A DNA stretch of 64,000 bases, from contig OX031059.1 of the NCBI GenBank assembly GCA_943736015.1, positions 45,023,159 to 45,087,158 of the forward strand, given 5' to 3'. The stretch comes from Tridacna crocea. Its lineage: Eukaryota > Mollusca > Bivalvia > Cardiida > Cardiidae. Below are positions 1 through 10,800 of the stretch, piece after piece (the first letter of the stretch is position 1; each line of letters begins with the position of its first letter). The notes below the pieces were generated by a model, which was given only the letters and a program-made list of their open reading frames with translations, did no database searches and had not been told where the DNA came from. A program made the translations under genes and the position numbers.

Positions 1-302
1 AGTTTGTACAGCTTCCATGCTATTTCTTTCTCCACACAATTACATGTCCTACTGTTTCTGTTCCCAGCACCTGTGCTGCCACTAAATACACCTAACCTAT
101 TTTCTACAGCATTAAGTTCACTAGCTCTCTCATCAGCTATTCTTTGTTGTTTTACATCTTTCTCTGCTGGAGTCACTGCAAGGTATTCTTCTGTATATGT
201 ATCTGGAGAATTTATCCATAATTTAGCAAAGTCTCTGTGATCAATCAACCAGCCCTCGGAAGTTCTCAAAACAGTAGCCATTCCACCTGGACAGATGACC
301 AC
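1..302 (-). CDS. Partial internal exon of an unrecognised protein
   Basis: Read on the minus strand, an acceptor with a pyrimidine-rich tract (tttttcatag) ends at 303. From 302 the frame beginning GTG GTC ATC stays open for 100 codons to the window edge. The peptide begins VVICPGGMATVLRTSEGWL, continues with a Trp/Asp-rich stretch (LIDHRDFAKLWINSP) and a charged, helical-looking part (TPAEKDVKQQRIADERASE), and ends EKEIAWKLYK. Composition and lack of repeat matches suggest real coding sequence. It points away from EBP2, so the two genes would be divergent. I do not recognise the family, and no upstream exon could be identified between 303 and 1750. The stop and 3' end are outside the window. 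Confidence 0.5.
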   Translation of the reverse strand, partial: MVICPGGMATVLRTSEGWLIDHRDFAKLWINSPDTYTEEYLAVTPAEKDVKQQRIADERASELNAVENRLGVFSGSTGAGNRNSRTCNCVEKEIAWKLYK

Positions 303-1794
303 CTATGAAAAAATTTGCATCAAACTATCTTAGACACCAGAAATATTTTATGTTATTTTGACCCTAAGATGAGTAAGGGCTTTCCTCTAACCACATTTAC
401 TTCGTTGTATCAAATAACATATCACATTAATTCAGGCATACTGTATATGAAATCAATATAATTCCCTGAATTTGTAAAAGTATGTATGAGCAAATTCATA
501 TTTTGATTGAAATTCAATCTTTCAAGTACCTTGACTTGTAGCAGTCAGGTGAAGCATTACAAAACATTTTTGACAAAGCAATGTGGTATCAATATCATTT
601 CTTTGAAATTTGTTGCTACAGTACAAGATACAACAGTATTTGCTTTGCAACCCATGTAGATTGAAAACAGTGTGCACAAAATTTGCAGTCTGATCTTTGA
701 TTTGTAATGGCCACTTTTTGTTTCTCAGAACAGGGATATTAATATATATACACATGTACATGATACATGTAGCTGCTCTGGATGAAGCTAGACATAAAAG
801 TATAATCTAGGTCCTTCAAACTCCTTACCAGACAGCAAAAGGAAGAATTATTTGAACCATTTGCCGGATGAATTCTGAATGTGGCTGAAATGATAGGAAG
901 TATATTTGATCCTTTACCACACAATTTACGAACACAATTGTGGGAAAAGCATTTTTTTCCCCACTTTTTCTATTCTTCCAGCAATATGTTCACTTTTTAA
1001 ACCACATTTAATTAGTCAATTGCAAATGTTTTCAGTTGGGATCAATCTAAAATTCTTTTATTTTGCAGTTACAGAGGTCAATAATCTTGCACAAAGGGAG
1101 AAAATGCTTATTTTACAGTACAGCATTTTCCCCTCAATGTTTTTGAAAGTCCTATAGCTCAATTGAGTTAAACTAAACATCGCTCTGTAAATGGGTTAAC
1201 TTTTTCAAATAACATTGTGCTCTCTTCCTACTAACATTGTAAGTTTCAAATTTTCCCTCTCTTCATATCTCCCAGTCTCATATAAGCCAAGTAATAATTA
1301 TGTGCGTGCTAAAATTACGGATAGAATTTCCGAACAGAAAAATGCTGATAAGAACATTTCTTATTATCATTCAGACAAAATTCTATCAAAAAATACCCCA
1401 TAAAGAAATTTTAAACTCCGAAGATTTTTTTTTCAAATACAAGCTTAACTTTTTTGATTGATAAAAAATTACTTAGTCTCATTTCTGAAATTTAACCTCT
1501 ACACCGCCAATTCGGAAAGATCGCCATTTGTCGTGGATCATTTTCGATTTTTTTTTTTGTAAATTAAGAGTGTTACTATAACATAGAAGTCTCCAAGAAA
1601 GATATAATATTGGTGGAGAAAAGATATTATACTTGTAAATTTGAACAGAAGAAAAATGGCGTAGACTGTTTTTTACTTTTCAGATCATCATAGAATATTT
1701 CAAATAAATCCAAATGCTGTGATTCGAGAATAGTAGTCAAAAATTTTTCATTTCCCGTAAGGGAGATAACCTAACCAGAAAACGTAAACAACTT
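303..1794. other. Spacer between the left-edge gene and EBP2
   Basis: No convincing exon was found here. The stretch is AT-rich. It holds a decayed MITE near 909-1200 and a short dispersed motif (gcagtctgatctttg, near 685-700) that recurs at 20719. Upstream exons of the left-edge gene and the EBP2 promoter must lie in or around it. Confidence 0.4.
909..1199 (-). repeat. MITE-A, decayed copy
   Basis: Remnants of the MITE ends (cctttaccacacaat near 910; gtaaatgggttaa near 1187) flank a rearranged middle that contains two partial gggaaaa/agcatttt hairpin pieces. Family membership is likely; the exact limits are uncertain. Confidence 0.4.
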
Positions 1795-1800
1795 CACGTG
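1795..1800 (+). promoter_or_regulatory. Canonical E-box (CACGTG) just upstream of the EBP2 start codon
   Basis: CACGTG lies 7 bases before the ATG at 1808. This palindrome is the classic Myc/Max or USF site, and ribosome-biogenesis genes are typical Myc targets. Whether it lies in the promoter or the 5' UTR cannot be told, because the transcription start is not visible. Confidence 0.4.
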
Positions 1801-1807
1801 TGTAACC

Positions 1808-1861
1808 ATGAGCGAAACGAGTGATTCAAGTGAAGTAGAGAGTATTGATTCTGATGAAGAG
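1808..1861 (+). CDS. EBNA1BP2: EBP2 exon 1
   Basis: Residues 1-18, MSETSDSSEVESIDSDEE, ending in phase 0 at donor GTAAAA. The ATG follows the context gtaacc and is the only in-frame start before the donor. The acidic start resembles the Ser/Asp-rich N-terminus of other EBP2 proteins. Confidence 0.85.
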
Positions 1862-4800
1862 GTAAAACCTCTATGAAAATACGGTAGAATTTATTTGTCA
1901 CGACCGCTTGATGTGACATTTTGCCTGTGTCAACAAAGCACTACCTTTATTAGTTTACTTTCAAAACTTCTCGCAGTCACACCTACCTTCAGTCTGAAGG
2001 TGTCTGCTCCGATGCTAATTTTTTGACTGGTCGAAGAAAGGAATTTTTTGACTGGTCGAAGACCAGTCAAAAAATTAGCATCGGAGCAGACACCTTCAGA
2101 CTGAAGGTAAGTCACACCGAGTCAGAAACTTCATTTTTCCCCTGATCAAACTATCCCCCTATTGAAGACCTGTGATTCTATACATTACAGGATTAATAAA
2201 TTTAAGGCTTCTACATGTGTGGGTCAGAAAGTTAACTCTTTTCTACACAAATTCGATTTTTAACATTTTCTCCTTTTCCCACAATGTTTTCATAAGTCGT
2301 CATTGTGTGGTAAAGGGTTGAAAAGATAGGATCATATTTTTTTCATAAGATTTAAAGAAAAGTGTTTAGTCTGGTTGCTAGAGAACTCTTACCCTGGAGA
2401 ACTCGTACTCTGGAGAACTCGTACCCCAATCTGAAGGGTACGAGTTCTCTGGAGAACTCGTACCCTGGGTACGAATTCTCCAGAGAACTCGTACCCTACA
2501 GATATTTTTGGGGATAAATTTGTATCTCTATATATCATTCAGATTTTGGTGAATTGATGATTTTCATTTTATCTTGAATTATGAAATGATCGAGTAAGTT
2601 ATACAATAATTAAGCATTGGTAACGGGTATTTGTAGTAAAATATCAGTTTTGTTACCGGATGTTTCATGGATTAAAATGAAAAGGAAGTATGGTAAACAG
2701 GTAAATGGGCAGGTAAATTCAAAATAGATGAAATTATCAGTAAAATCTACATAATCTGGATTCATCTAATGATTCGAAGATAGTTTTTTTTCAAGCTTGT
2801 TTAGATATTTTTAGGTTCGTTAATGGAGTATGCCATTTTTTTTAAAGGAGTCAAAGGTGTCGGGTACAATGAAGTCACATATCAGGTGTGATAAACATGA
2901 TTGTGCACACTTGCCATTTACCAGCAATTAAACTGGTATAGGTCTTCAAAAGGACTCTTAACCCTTTACCAATAAATCGCATGGTTTTACGAGGAAATAG
3001 ACTTAAATAAACATGGTTGAAAAAGGATTAAATGATTATAACCAGTTCTTTACTATGTAACATTAAAAGAAGAAAAAGAAGAACTCTTTGAATCTTGATG
3101 GATCCCAATAGTGCTGAGTCGTTAAATACCACCCTGTGGGAGATAGCTTTTGAAAATGTTGTCGGAAAAAAGGGGAGGGTGTTTATAAAACTAGCAATGT
3201 TCTCATTTTCCCACAATTTTTTCTGCCCTTTCAGTCTGATAAATAAGTACGTCTGTACCAGATATGAATTTGTTGTACGCAGATTATACAATTTTGAAGA
3301 GACTAAGAGTTCACATATTGCAATATTTGCATTTTCTCTCGCTCTCTCTTTCTCTCATTTTCATTGCACAGTCTTCTTCTATGTTTTCTCAGACGTTTAC
3401 TTCACGATCTCGAGTTTCAACCACACAAAAGAAGTAACCATTGTGGGAAAAGGTGCAAAATCAAATAACGGACATGGTCTCCTTTTTCCACGTGTTTTCT
3501 CACCTTTTCAAGCAATTTTGAAAGCTTCTTCAGACGGCTTACATGAAATTGTCAGCTTACAAGCGATTCTACGGAGGCATTTTTGTATTGCTGAAACATT
3601 GTGGACAAATGATGTCACTGACCTTTCTAATCATTACCCTACATACTTAACTCTTTTGGCGCCAAAAGTATACAGGGGACTTCATCGACGACTCACTAAA
3701 ATTCAGAAAAGATTTTTTTTCTGAAAGGTTTGGATGGGATCTTGATTATGTAAATTCAAGCTCAGACTACATGTTTTGCATATTGATCTTTTTCTTTACC
3801 ACCGTTTCGATTCTAGCGTTAATTGAATTAAGGGTTCAATATTGAATATTGCAATTATATAACAGTAATTTCATCATTTCACACCTTTCTTGCTGTCTTT
3901 GTTCAGGAAATTTGCCTTTTCACCAGGTGTGAAAATTTTGATTAATTATGTATTCATTTTATCAACTCCTTCCATTTAACAAATATCTAATCCAATCAAA
4001 TACTGATTCCTAGACCGTTCTTACACAAAACAACATCAAACATCAACTCAAAACTTGAAGGCAAGTGAAGGCTACCCGAAGAATTGAAGAGGGCAAATAT
4101 TAATCCTAATGTATTTTCAGTTGAATACAATTTATTTGTGGTTCATAAATGTTTTCCTTACGATTTTTACGTCAAATACAACATAAACTGCATGAAAAAA
4201 CACACAGGTTTCTTTACTTTTTTTTGTCTTTTCAACACATGTACAAGAAAAAAAAAATCATCAAATCTACATCACAATAACAGTATAAAAAATAAAAGTT
4301 GACAGCATGCTGGTAAACTAACATTATATTTATTAGTGGGTGTACGAGTTCTCCAGAGAACTCGTACCCAGGGTACGACTTCTCTGGAGAACTCGTACCC
4401 TTGAGATTGGGGTACGAGTTCTCCAGGGTACGAGTTCTCCAGGGTACGAGTTCTCCTGATACCTTTAGTCTCACACCATGATTATATAGAAAAAAGTGCA
4501 AGACTGTATGAGATCATATTTTAGCTGTTTTTCTATTGTTGTTTCCTATCATTACAGTTGCAACAAGCCTTTGCTGAAGGGAAACTGAAAGATGGGTTAA
4601 ACCTTGGTGTAAATGTACCCAAACAGTTCAAAAATGATGTGGTAAGATCAATATCTATTATATAATCTGAAAGTTAAAGGTAGGTTTATAGAATTTTCAC
4701 ATCACACGGAATTAAAAAACATATTTGTCAGTGAAATTTATATGAAAAACAATACAAATCGTCAGTAATTAAGAATTGTAAAATTACAAAAAAAAATTTT

Positions 4801-7800
4801 TTTGGGGTGGTATTCCTTTAAAGGCTATGTAGCCTCTTATGCTATTTTTAGATTTCCAGCCAAATCAAAAAAAGCATTGTGGGAATGTTAAGTGAGTCGC
4901 ACATGACTAATGACCATTAAATTCCATCGCATAACAAACATGTAATTATTTTCCATAATGTCTAGAACTTCGGATGCAATGTTTGAAGCTTCGTCTGTAT
5001 ATTTCCGGTATGTAAATGAGCAAGTTGCTCATGTAAAAATAGACAGTGTTTCCCTTCAATGTCGACCTGGGCTGTAGTAAATCTCTAATTTATCTAGTTG
5101 TCAGATGGTTTTCGACTACTGGGGTTTTTTGAATGAAAATTATAAGACTTTGGGAGTATAAGGATCATTTTCTTGTATTTTTGTAAAATTTTCGTCAATA
5201 TATCTGAAGGGCCACCTTTAATAGTAATGCATGTGTATTTTGATGAAAGCTTTTTAGTATACCTCACAGTGCATCATTATAGAGCAGCAAAGAACCCCAA
5301 AGAGCCAGTATTTCTTCATTTCCTGAACAAAACTGATGAATCAGTGGGATTTGAAGAGTTTTTAAAAACCTTGCAACTAACCATGAGAGGGCTATGTAAT
5401 AGTGACCACCCTTGACTTTAATCCATTTCCACACAATCCCTACTTTGGACGCCTCTGAGAAAGAAGCCTTTAGAAAACATTGTGGGAAAAGGATTTTCTC
5501 CTTTTCCCACAATGTTTTTTACCCCTCACAAAACAAATTTTTAAATTTTCAGTCACTTTTATTTTGTCGTCTGCAAATGCTTTTGATTTAGACAAACCTA
5601 ATTTTTTGTTGTTTGGTAATGAGTTAAACAATATAGCCTTATTTTTGTAATGAATCATTATCAGCGCTGACTATCTTTATTTCATTTAGATGGTTTTAAC
5701 TCATTACCACACAATCCCTGCTTTTGACTACCCTGAGAGAGAAGCCTTCAGAAAATTTTGTAGGCTGGTAATGAGTTAAATGTTGTTTTTTTTAAGCAGT
5801 ATCTTAACTCAATACCAAACGACAATATTATAGACGTGTCCAAATTGAAAGCATTTGCAGACGACAAAATGAAAGTGACTGAAAATTTGAAATTTGTTTT
5901 GTGAAGGGTAGAAAACATTGTGGGAAAAAGAGAAAATGCTGGTTACCAGCATTTTCTCCTTTTTATACGCCCGTCGAAGACGGGACGTATTATGGGATCA
6001 CCCGTGCCGGGCGGGCTGGCGTCCGGGCGGGCGGTGTCCAATTCTTTGTCCGGAGCATATCTCCAAAACTATTCAAGCTAGGGTTATGAAATTTCATGGG
6101 TGGATAGATCTCATCGAGGGGGAGTGCAGTGCACAGGAATCATAACTCTTGCTTGCTTAACTTTTGAGTTATTGCCCTTTGTTGTTTTTCATACTTGAAT
6201 TTTGTCCGCTGAATATCTCCAAAACTATACTACCTAGGGTTATGAAATTTCATGGGTGGATAGATCTCATCGAGGGGGAGTGCAGTGCACAGGAATCATA
6301 ACTCTTGCTTGCTTAATTTTTGAGTTATTGCCCTTTGTTGTTTTTCATACTTGAATTTTGTCCGGAGCATATCTCCAAAACTACACTGCCTAGGGTTATG
6401 AAATTTCATGGGTGGATAGATCTCATTGAGGGGGAGTGCAATGCACAGGAATCATAACTCTTGCTCGCTTAATTTTTGAGTTATTGCCCTTTGTTGTTTT
6501 TCATACTTGAATTTTGTCCGGAGTATATCTCCAAAACTATACTAGCTAGGGTTATGAAATTTTATGGGTGGATAGATCTCATTGAGAGAGAGTGCAGTGC
6601 ACAAGAATCATAACTCTTGCTTGCTTAATTTTTGAGTTATTGCCCTTTGCCGTTTTTTATACTTGAATTTTGTCCGCTGAATATCTCCAGAACTATACTA
6701 GCTAGGGTTATGAAATTTCATGGCTGGATAGATCTCACTGAGGGGGAGTGCAGTGCACAGGAATCATAACTCTTGCTTGCTTAATTTTTGAGTTATTGCC
6801 CTTTGTCGTTTTTCATACTTGATTTTTGTCCGGAGCATACCTCCAAAACTATACTAGCTAGGGTTATGAAATTTCATGGGTGGATAGATCTCACCAAGGG
6901 GGAATGCAGTGCACAGGAATCACAACTCTTGCTTGCTTAATTTTTGAGTTATTGCCCTTTGTTGTTTTTACTTGAATTTTGTCCGGTGCATGCCCCAGCT
7001 TTACAACTTGGGGTAAGACGGGCGTATCTTGCGACAATTTGCCGCTCTTGTTCCACAATGTTTTCTAAAGGCTTTCTTTCTCAGGGGAGTCAAAAGTATG
7101 AAATTGTGTTGTAATAGGTTAAGGAGACAATGAGTTTACTAAAATGACAAATTTGAACATTCTTCCAAAATTAAAACTGACTTCATACACAATGTGGCTC
7201 AAATGATTGAATTATTGTCTATGAAAGAGTGGAAAACATTGTGGGTTGTCGAAAAAAGAGAAATCCTACTATTTAGCATTTTTACTATTTCCCTACACTA
7301 TTTTCTTAGTATGCCTCTTCAGGGTTGTTAATAAGAGATTTTGTGGTACAAGTTTAATCAAATATATTTCAGTAGAGTACTAAATCAGAATGACATTTGA
7401 AGTCCGTAAGTTTAAGTTCTTTCTTTCAACAGAATATCTAACAATATATCCAACACCAGGACAAGGTTGATAATGATTAGCAGAGCCCCAGTAGCTCAGT
7501 CAGTAGCGTACAGGACTTGAGAACAGGAGGTTGTAGGTTTGGACCCTACTGGGCCAATTTCTTTCCGAGGATTGATGATTGTCAGGATTCATTCCTCTCT
7601 CACAGCTGACTGTCAACAATGGTAATGTGAGAGGTTATGTGATGAAAGGAAAAAAAAAATCAAGGAATCATACTCTGCATTTTCAGTATAAAAATACTAT
7701 TTTCATATTTGTTTGGTAATGTGCTATTTCCTCGCACAATTATAGGAAGGAATGGAAAAGAAGCTGAATGAACTGAAACAGTCATTAGATTGGATAGAAA

Positions 7801-10800
7801 GGCTGGACATGACAAATGATCCTAGTCCGCCCCCTAAAGGGTCAGAAGACATTTTGGCAAGCCAGGAAGAAGACTTGGTCCATGATGATTTCAAGAGAGA
7901 AATGAAATTGTAAGTTACAATGGGGAAATATCATTCTGCATGTATTTTGCTGGTTTAAACCCTTACTACAGAGTCCCTATTTTTAATGACCCTGAGCAAG
8001 AAGCCTTTAAAAACATTGTGGTAAAAAGAGAAAATGCTGGTAACCAGTAATTCCTCCTTTTCCCACAGTGTTTTTTACCCTATCAAAAAAATTTGCTCCA
8101 TTTGAGCCACATTCAAATTGTCATCTGCAAATGCTTTCAATTTGCCCTACTAACCTTTCGACTGCTCAATAAGAAATCTGAAATAGCATATCTGAAAACA
8201 TTTATGAAACACCAGGTAACTTTCATCATACAGCAGCTGTCATAGTCATTATTTAATTTTTACAATTTTGGTTCAAATAACCAAAGAAATAATGTCAAGC
8301 CAACACTGACAACCAGATTTTGTCAATAAGTGATAAACAAGTCATGGTTGTGTGTAAAGCAAGTGGCAGAAAGAAATTTATCTATAATTCAGCTGATACA
8401 CTACAGAGATTATTCATTGTTGTAATTAAATTGCTCTAACTAAACACAAGCTATACAGTGTTTTGTACTTCAAGCTTGAGGGAAATATGCTGACTGAAGC
8501 TTACTGAATTTCTTCATGCAAATGTATCAGAGTGAAATGGTAATTGAAGGCTGTCATGAAACAAAATTTTACTATTGATCACAAAGATCAAATTAAAATA
8601 AGTGAAGGTACGGGTAGTTTACACTTGGCCCCATAAATTTCTCTGATGGCCCCTACCTTTTCTGATAATGGATCTGGTTGGCCCCAATTGATTTGATTTG
8701 AAGAATAAACCCTGAATGACGCTAAGGAAGAAAGGTTTTGAAAACATCGTGGGAAAGAGAAAATGCTGGTAAATTAATAGCATTTTCTCCTTGTCCCACA
8801 ATGTTTTCTACCCTTTCAAACATGAATTCCATCAACTTATGTATGTTTAAACAGTAGACTTAAAAGATTTCAAAGTGGGCTAGTCTAACATATTGTAATC
8901 TGGTGAAGGATTGTATTGTTACATTTGCATGTTTCTTAATATAAGATTGCTTTTATTGTTGGATATTTTTTTTTTTAGCTACAGACAAGGACAAGCCGCA
9001 GTTCTCTTGTGTCTAGAAAAACTTCACAAAATCAATGTGAAAACAAAGAGGCCAGAGGATTATTTTGCAGAAATGGCAAAATCAGATGTTCATATGAAAA
9101 AGGTACTTAGGTTTTACCATTTTGGTACAAATGTTATTTACAACAGCAACTTATACCATGTAGTGCCTTAAGCAGTATTGTTTATTGTGGTAGGGTACTA
9201 TTTGTCATGGATGTCCCTTGTATGAACATTTTTTACAAACTTCATCAATCTAGATCCTATGGTGTTATACCATTTGGCATGCAGCATGTAAAAAGGGGCA
9301 TTTGAACATTTGATTAAAGAGTCGCCTGTGCAGGCTAATCCGAGATGGAACTTTATGGCTACATCAGATTTTGTCCTACAGTAGACTTGTGCAAAGCAGA
9401 GAATTACATAGAAATGGAAAGTGTTGTTCTGGATTAGCCTGGGCGGACTGAGCAGGCTGATCTGAGACAGCACTTTATGCAAATGTCGTTTTTGCCTGTT
9501 GTAGACCATTTCATAATTTCATAACACCAGGGAAGAATTGCCTCACTAACCTTTTGACTGCTCAATATAGTCAAATCAATTTTCAAAAATCACCTGGAAG
9601 GAATATTAACTTTACCAAACAATCGGATTATCCCTTTTTCCCCCTACAATGTTTTCTTTACTTAAAAGTTGTTGGATGGGAAAGAGTTAAAAGGTGATCA
9701 CAAATAGGGGATGTCTACAAAAGCATTTTCATTTTTCCCAATTCATAATGGGATATAGTGTCAAAACAAGGGCATTTTTAATTGTCAGGTCGCTGATTAC
9801 AAGTGTTCTCTCAGACAAGTGTGATTTTTTTTCAAATGGATACTTAGAGTAGGCAGGAAAAGCCCAGTTTATGATAGCCAAGGAGTGATTCTGATCAGTT
9901 TTTGTCTCAAAAGGTCAGACAGGATGGATTTGCAAACAGACTGTTTTTATGACCAGTTTCTTTTTATCTATAAAACTTTATTAACCCTTTGCCAACCCTA
10001 AGTTTTAATGACCTCAGAGAGCCTTTGAAAATAATGTGGGGAAAGGAGATAGTGCTTGTAATCAGCATTTTTTCCTTCTTCTGCAACATTTTCTATCCAT
10101 TCAAAGACAAAGTCACATTTGAGAAGTCATCGACATGTGCTTTCAAACTGGAGATTTTTAAAATTTTGATGTATGGAAAGGACTAAAGCACTAAAAGGTA
10201 ATATTTCGTTTACGGTATTATGTTGTATATGTCATCAACTAAATATCATTATAAGCGTTCATTCTGAAAAATCGTGCTTTTTATTAACATCAATAAATAA
10301 AGTTATCTTTATACCCCCCAAAACTCTGTTTGGGGGGTATATAGGAGTCAGCTTGTCGGTTGGTCCGTCGGTCCGTCCGTCGGTCTGTAGCTTTTTGTCC
10401 GCTCTATTTCTCATAAACTACTGGACGAATTTTATTCAAACTTCACAGGTAAACTCAGTATCAAGCAGAGATGTGCATATGAAATGTTGGTTATGGTTCA
10501 TTGATTTTTCACTGAGTTATGGCCCTTTCATGAAATTTCTTGTCCGCTCTTTTTCTCATCAACTATTGGACAGATTTGGTTCAAACTACACAAATAGACT
10601 CAGTATAAAGCAGAGATGTGCATATCCTATTTTGGTTATGGTTTATTTAGGTTTCATGGAGTTATGGCCCTTTGATGATTCTGGACAAATTTCTTTTTCA
10701 TACTTGAATTTTGTTCGGAGCATATCTCCAAAACTATACTAGCTAGGGTTATGAAATTTCATGGGTGGATAGATCTCATCGAGAGGGGGGGGTGCAGTGC

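Noticed and set aside
4..240. 78-codon plus-strand frame at the left edge
   Set aside because: The opposite strand gives a longer, better exon with an acceptor; this frame is its shadow.
3095..3724. 209-codon plus-strand frame in EBP2 intron 1
   Set aside because: It lies inside the fold-back element, overlaps a decayed MITE, is rich in Phe/Ser low-complexity stretches and has no recognisable domain or splice context.
5900..6145. Short coding frames around the MITE and GC-rich patch
   Set aside because: They span the junction between a MITE and element B; many similar small frames elsewhere are also MITE translations (the recurring ENIVGKGENAGNQHFLLF pattern).
6048..6980. CRISPR-like regular repeats
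   Set aside because: Units are directly adjacent 156-bp tandem copies without spacers, and the genome is eukaryotic.
10173..10742. 189-codon plus-strand frame
   Set aside because: It runs through the head and first units of a Helentron-like element; the repeated SFSHQLL-type text reflects tandem DNA units.
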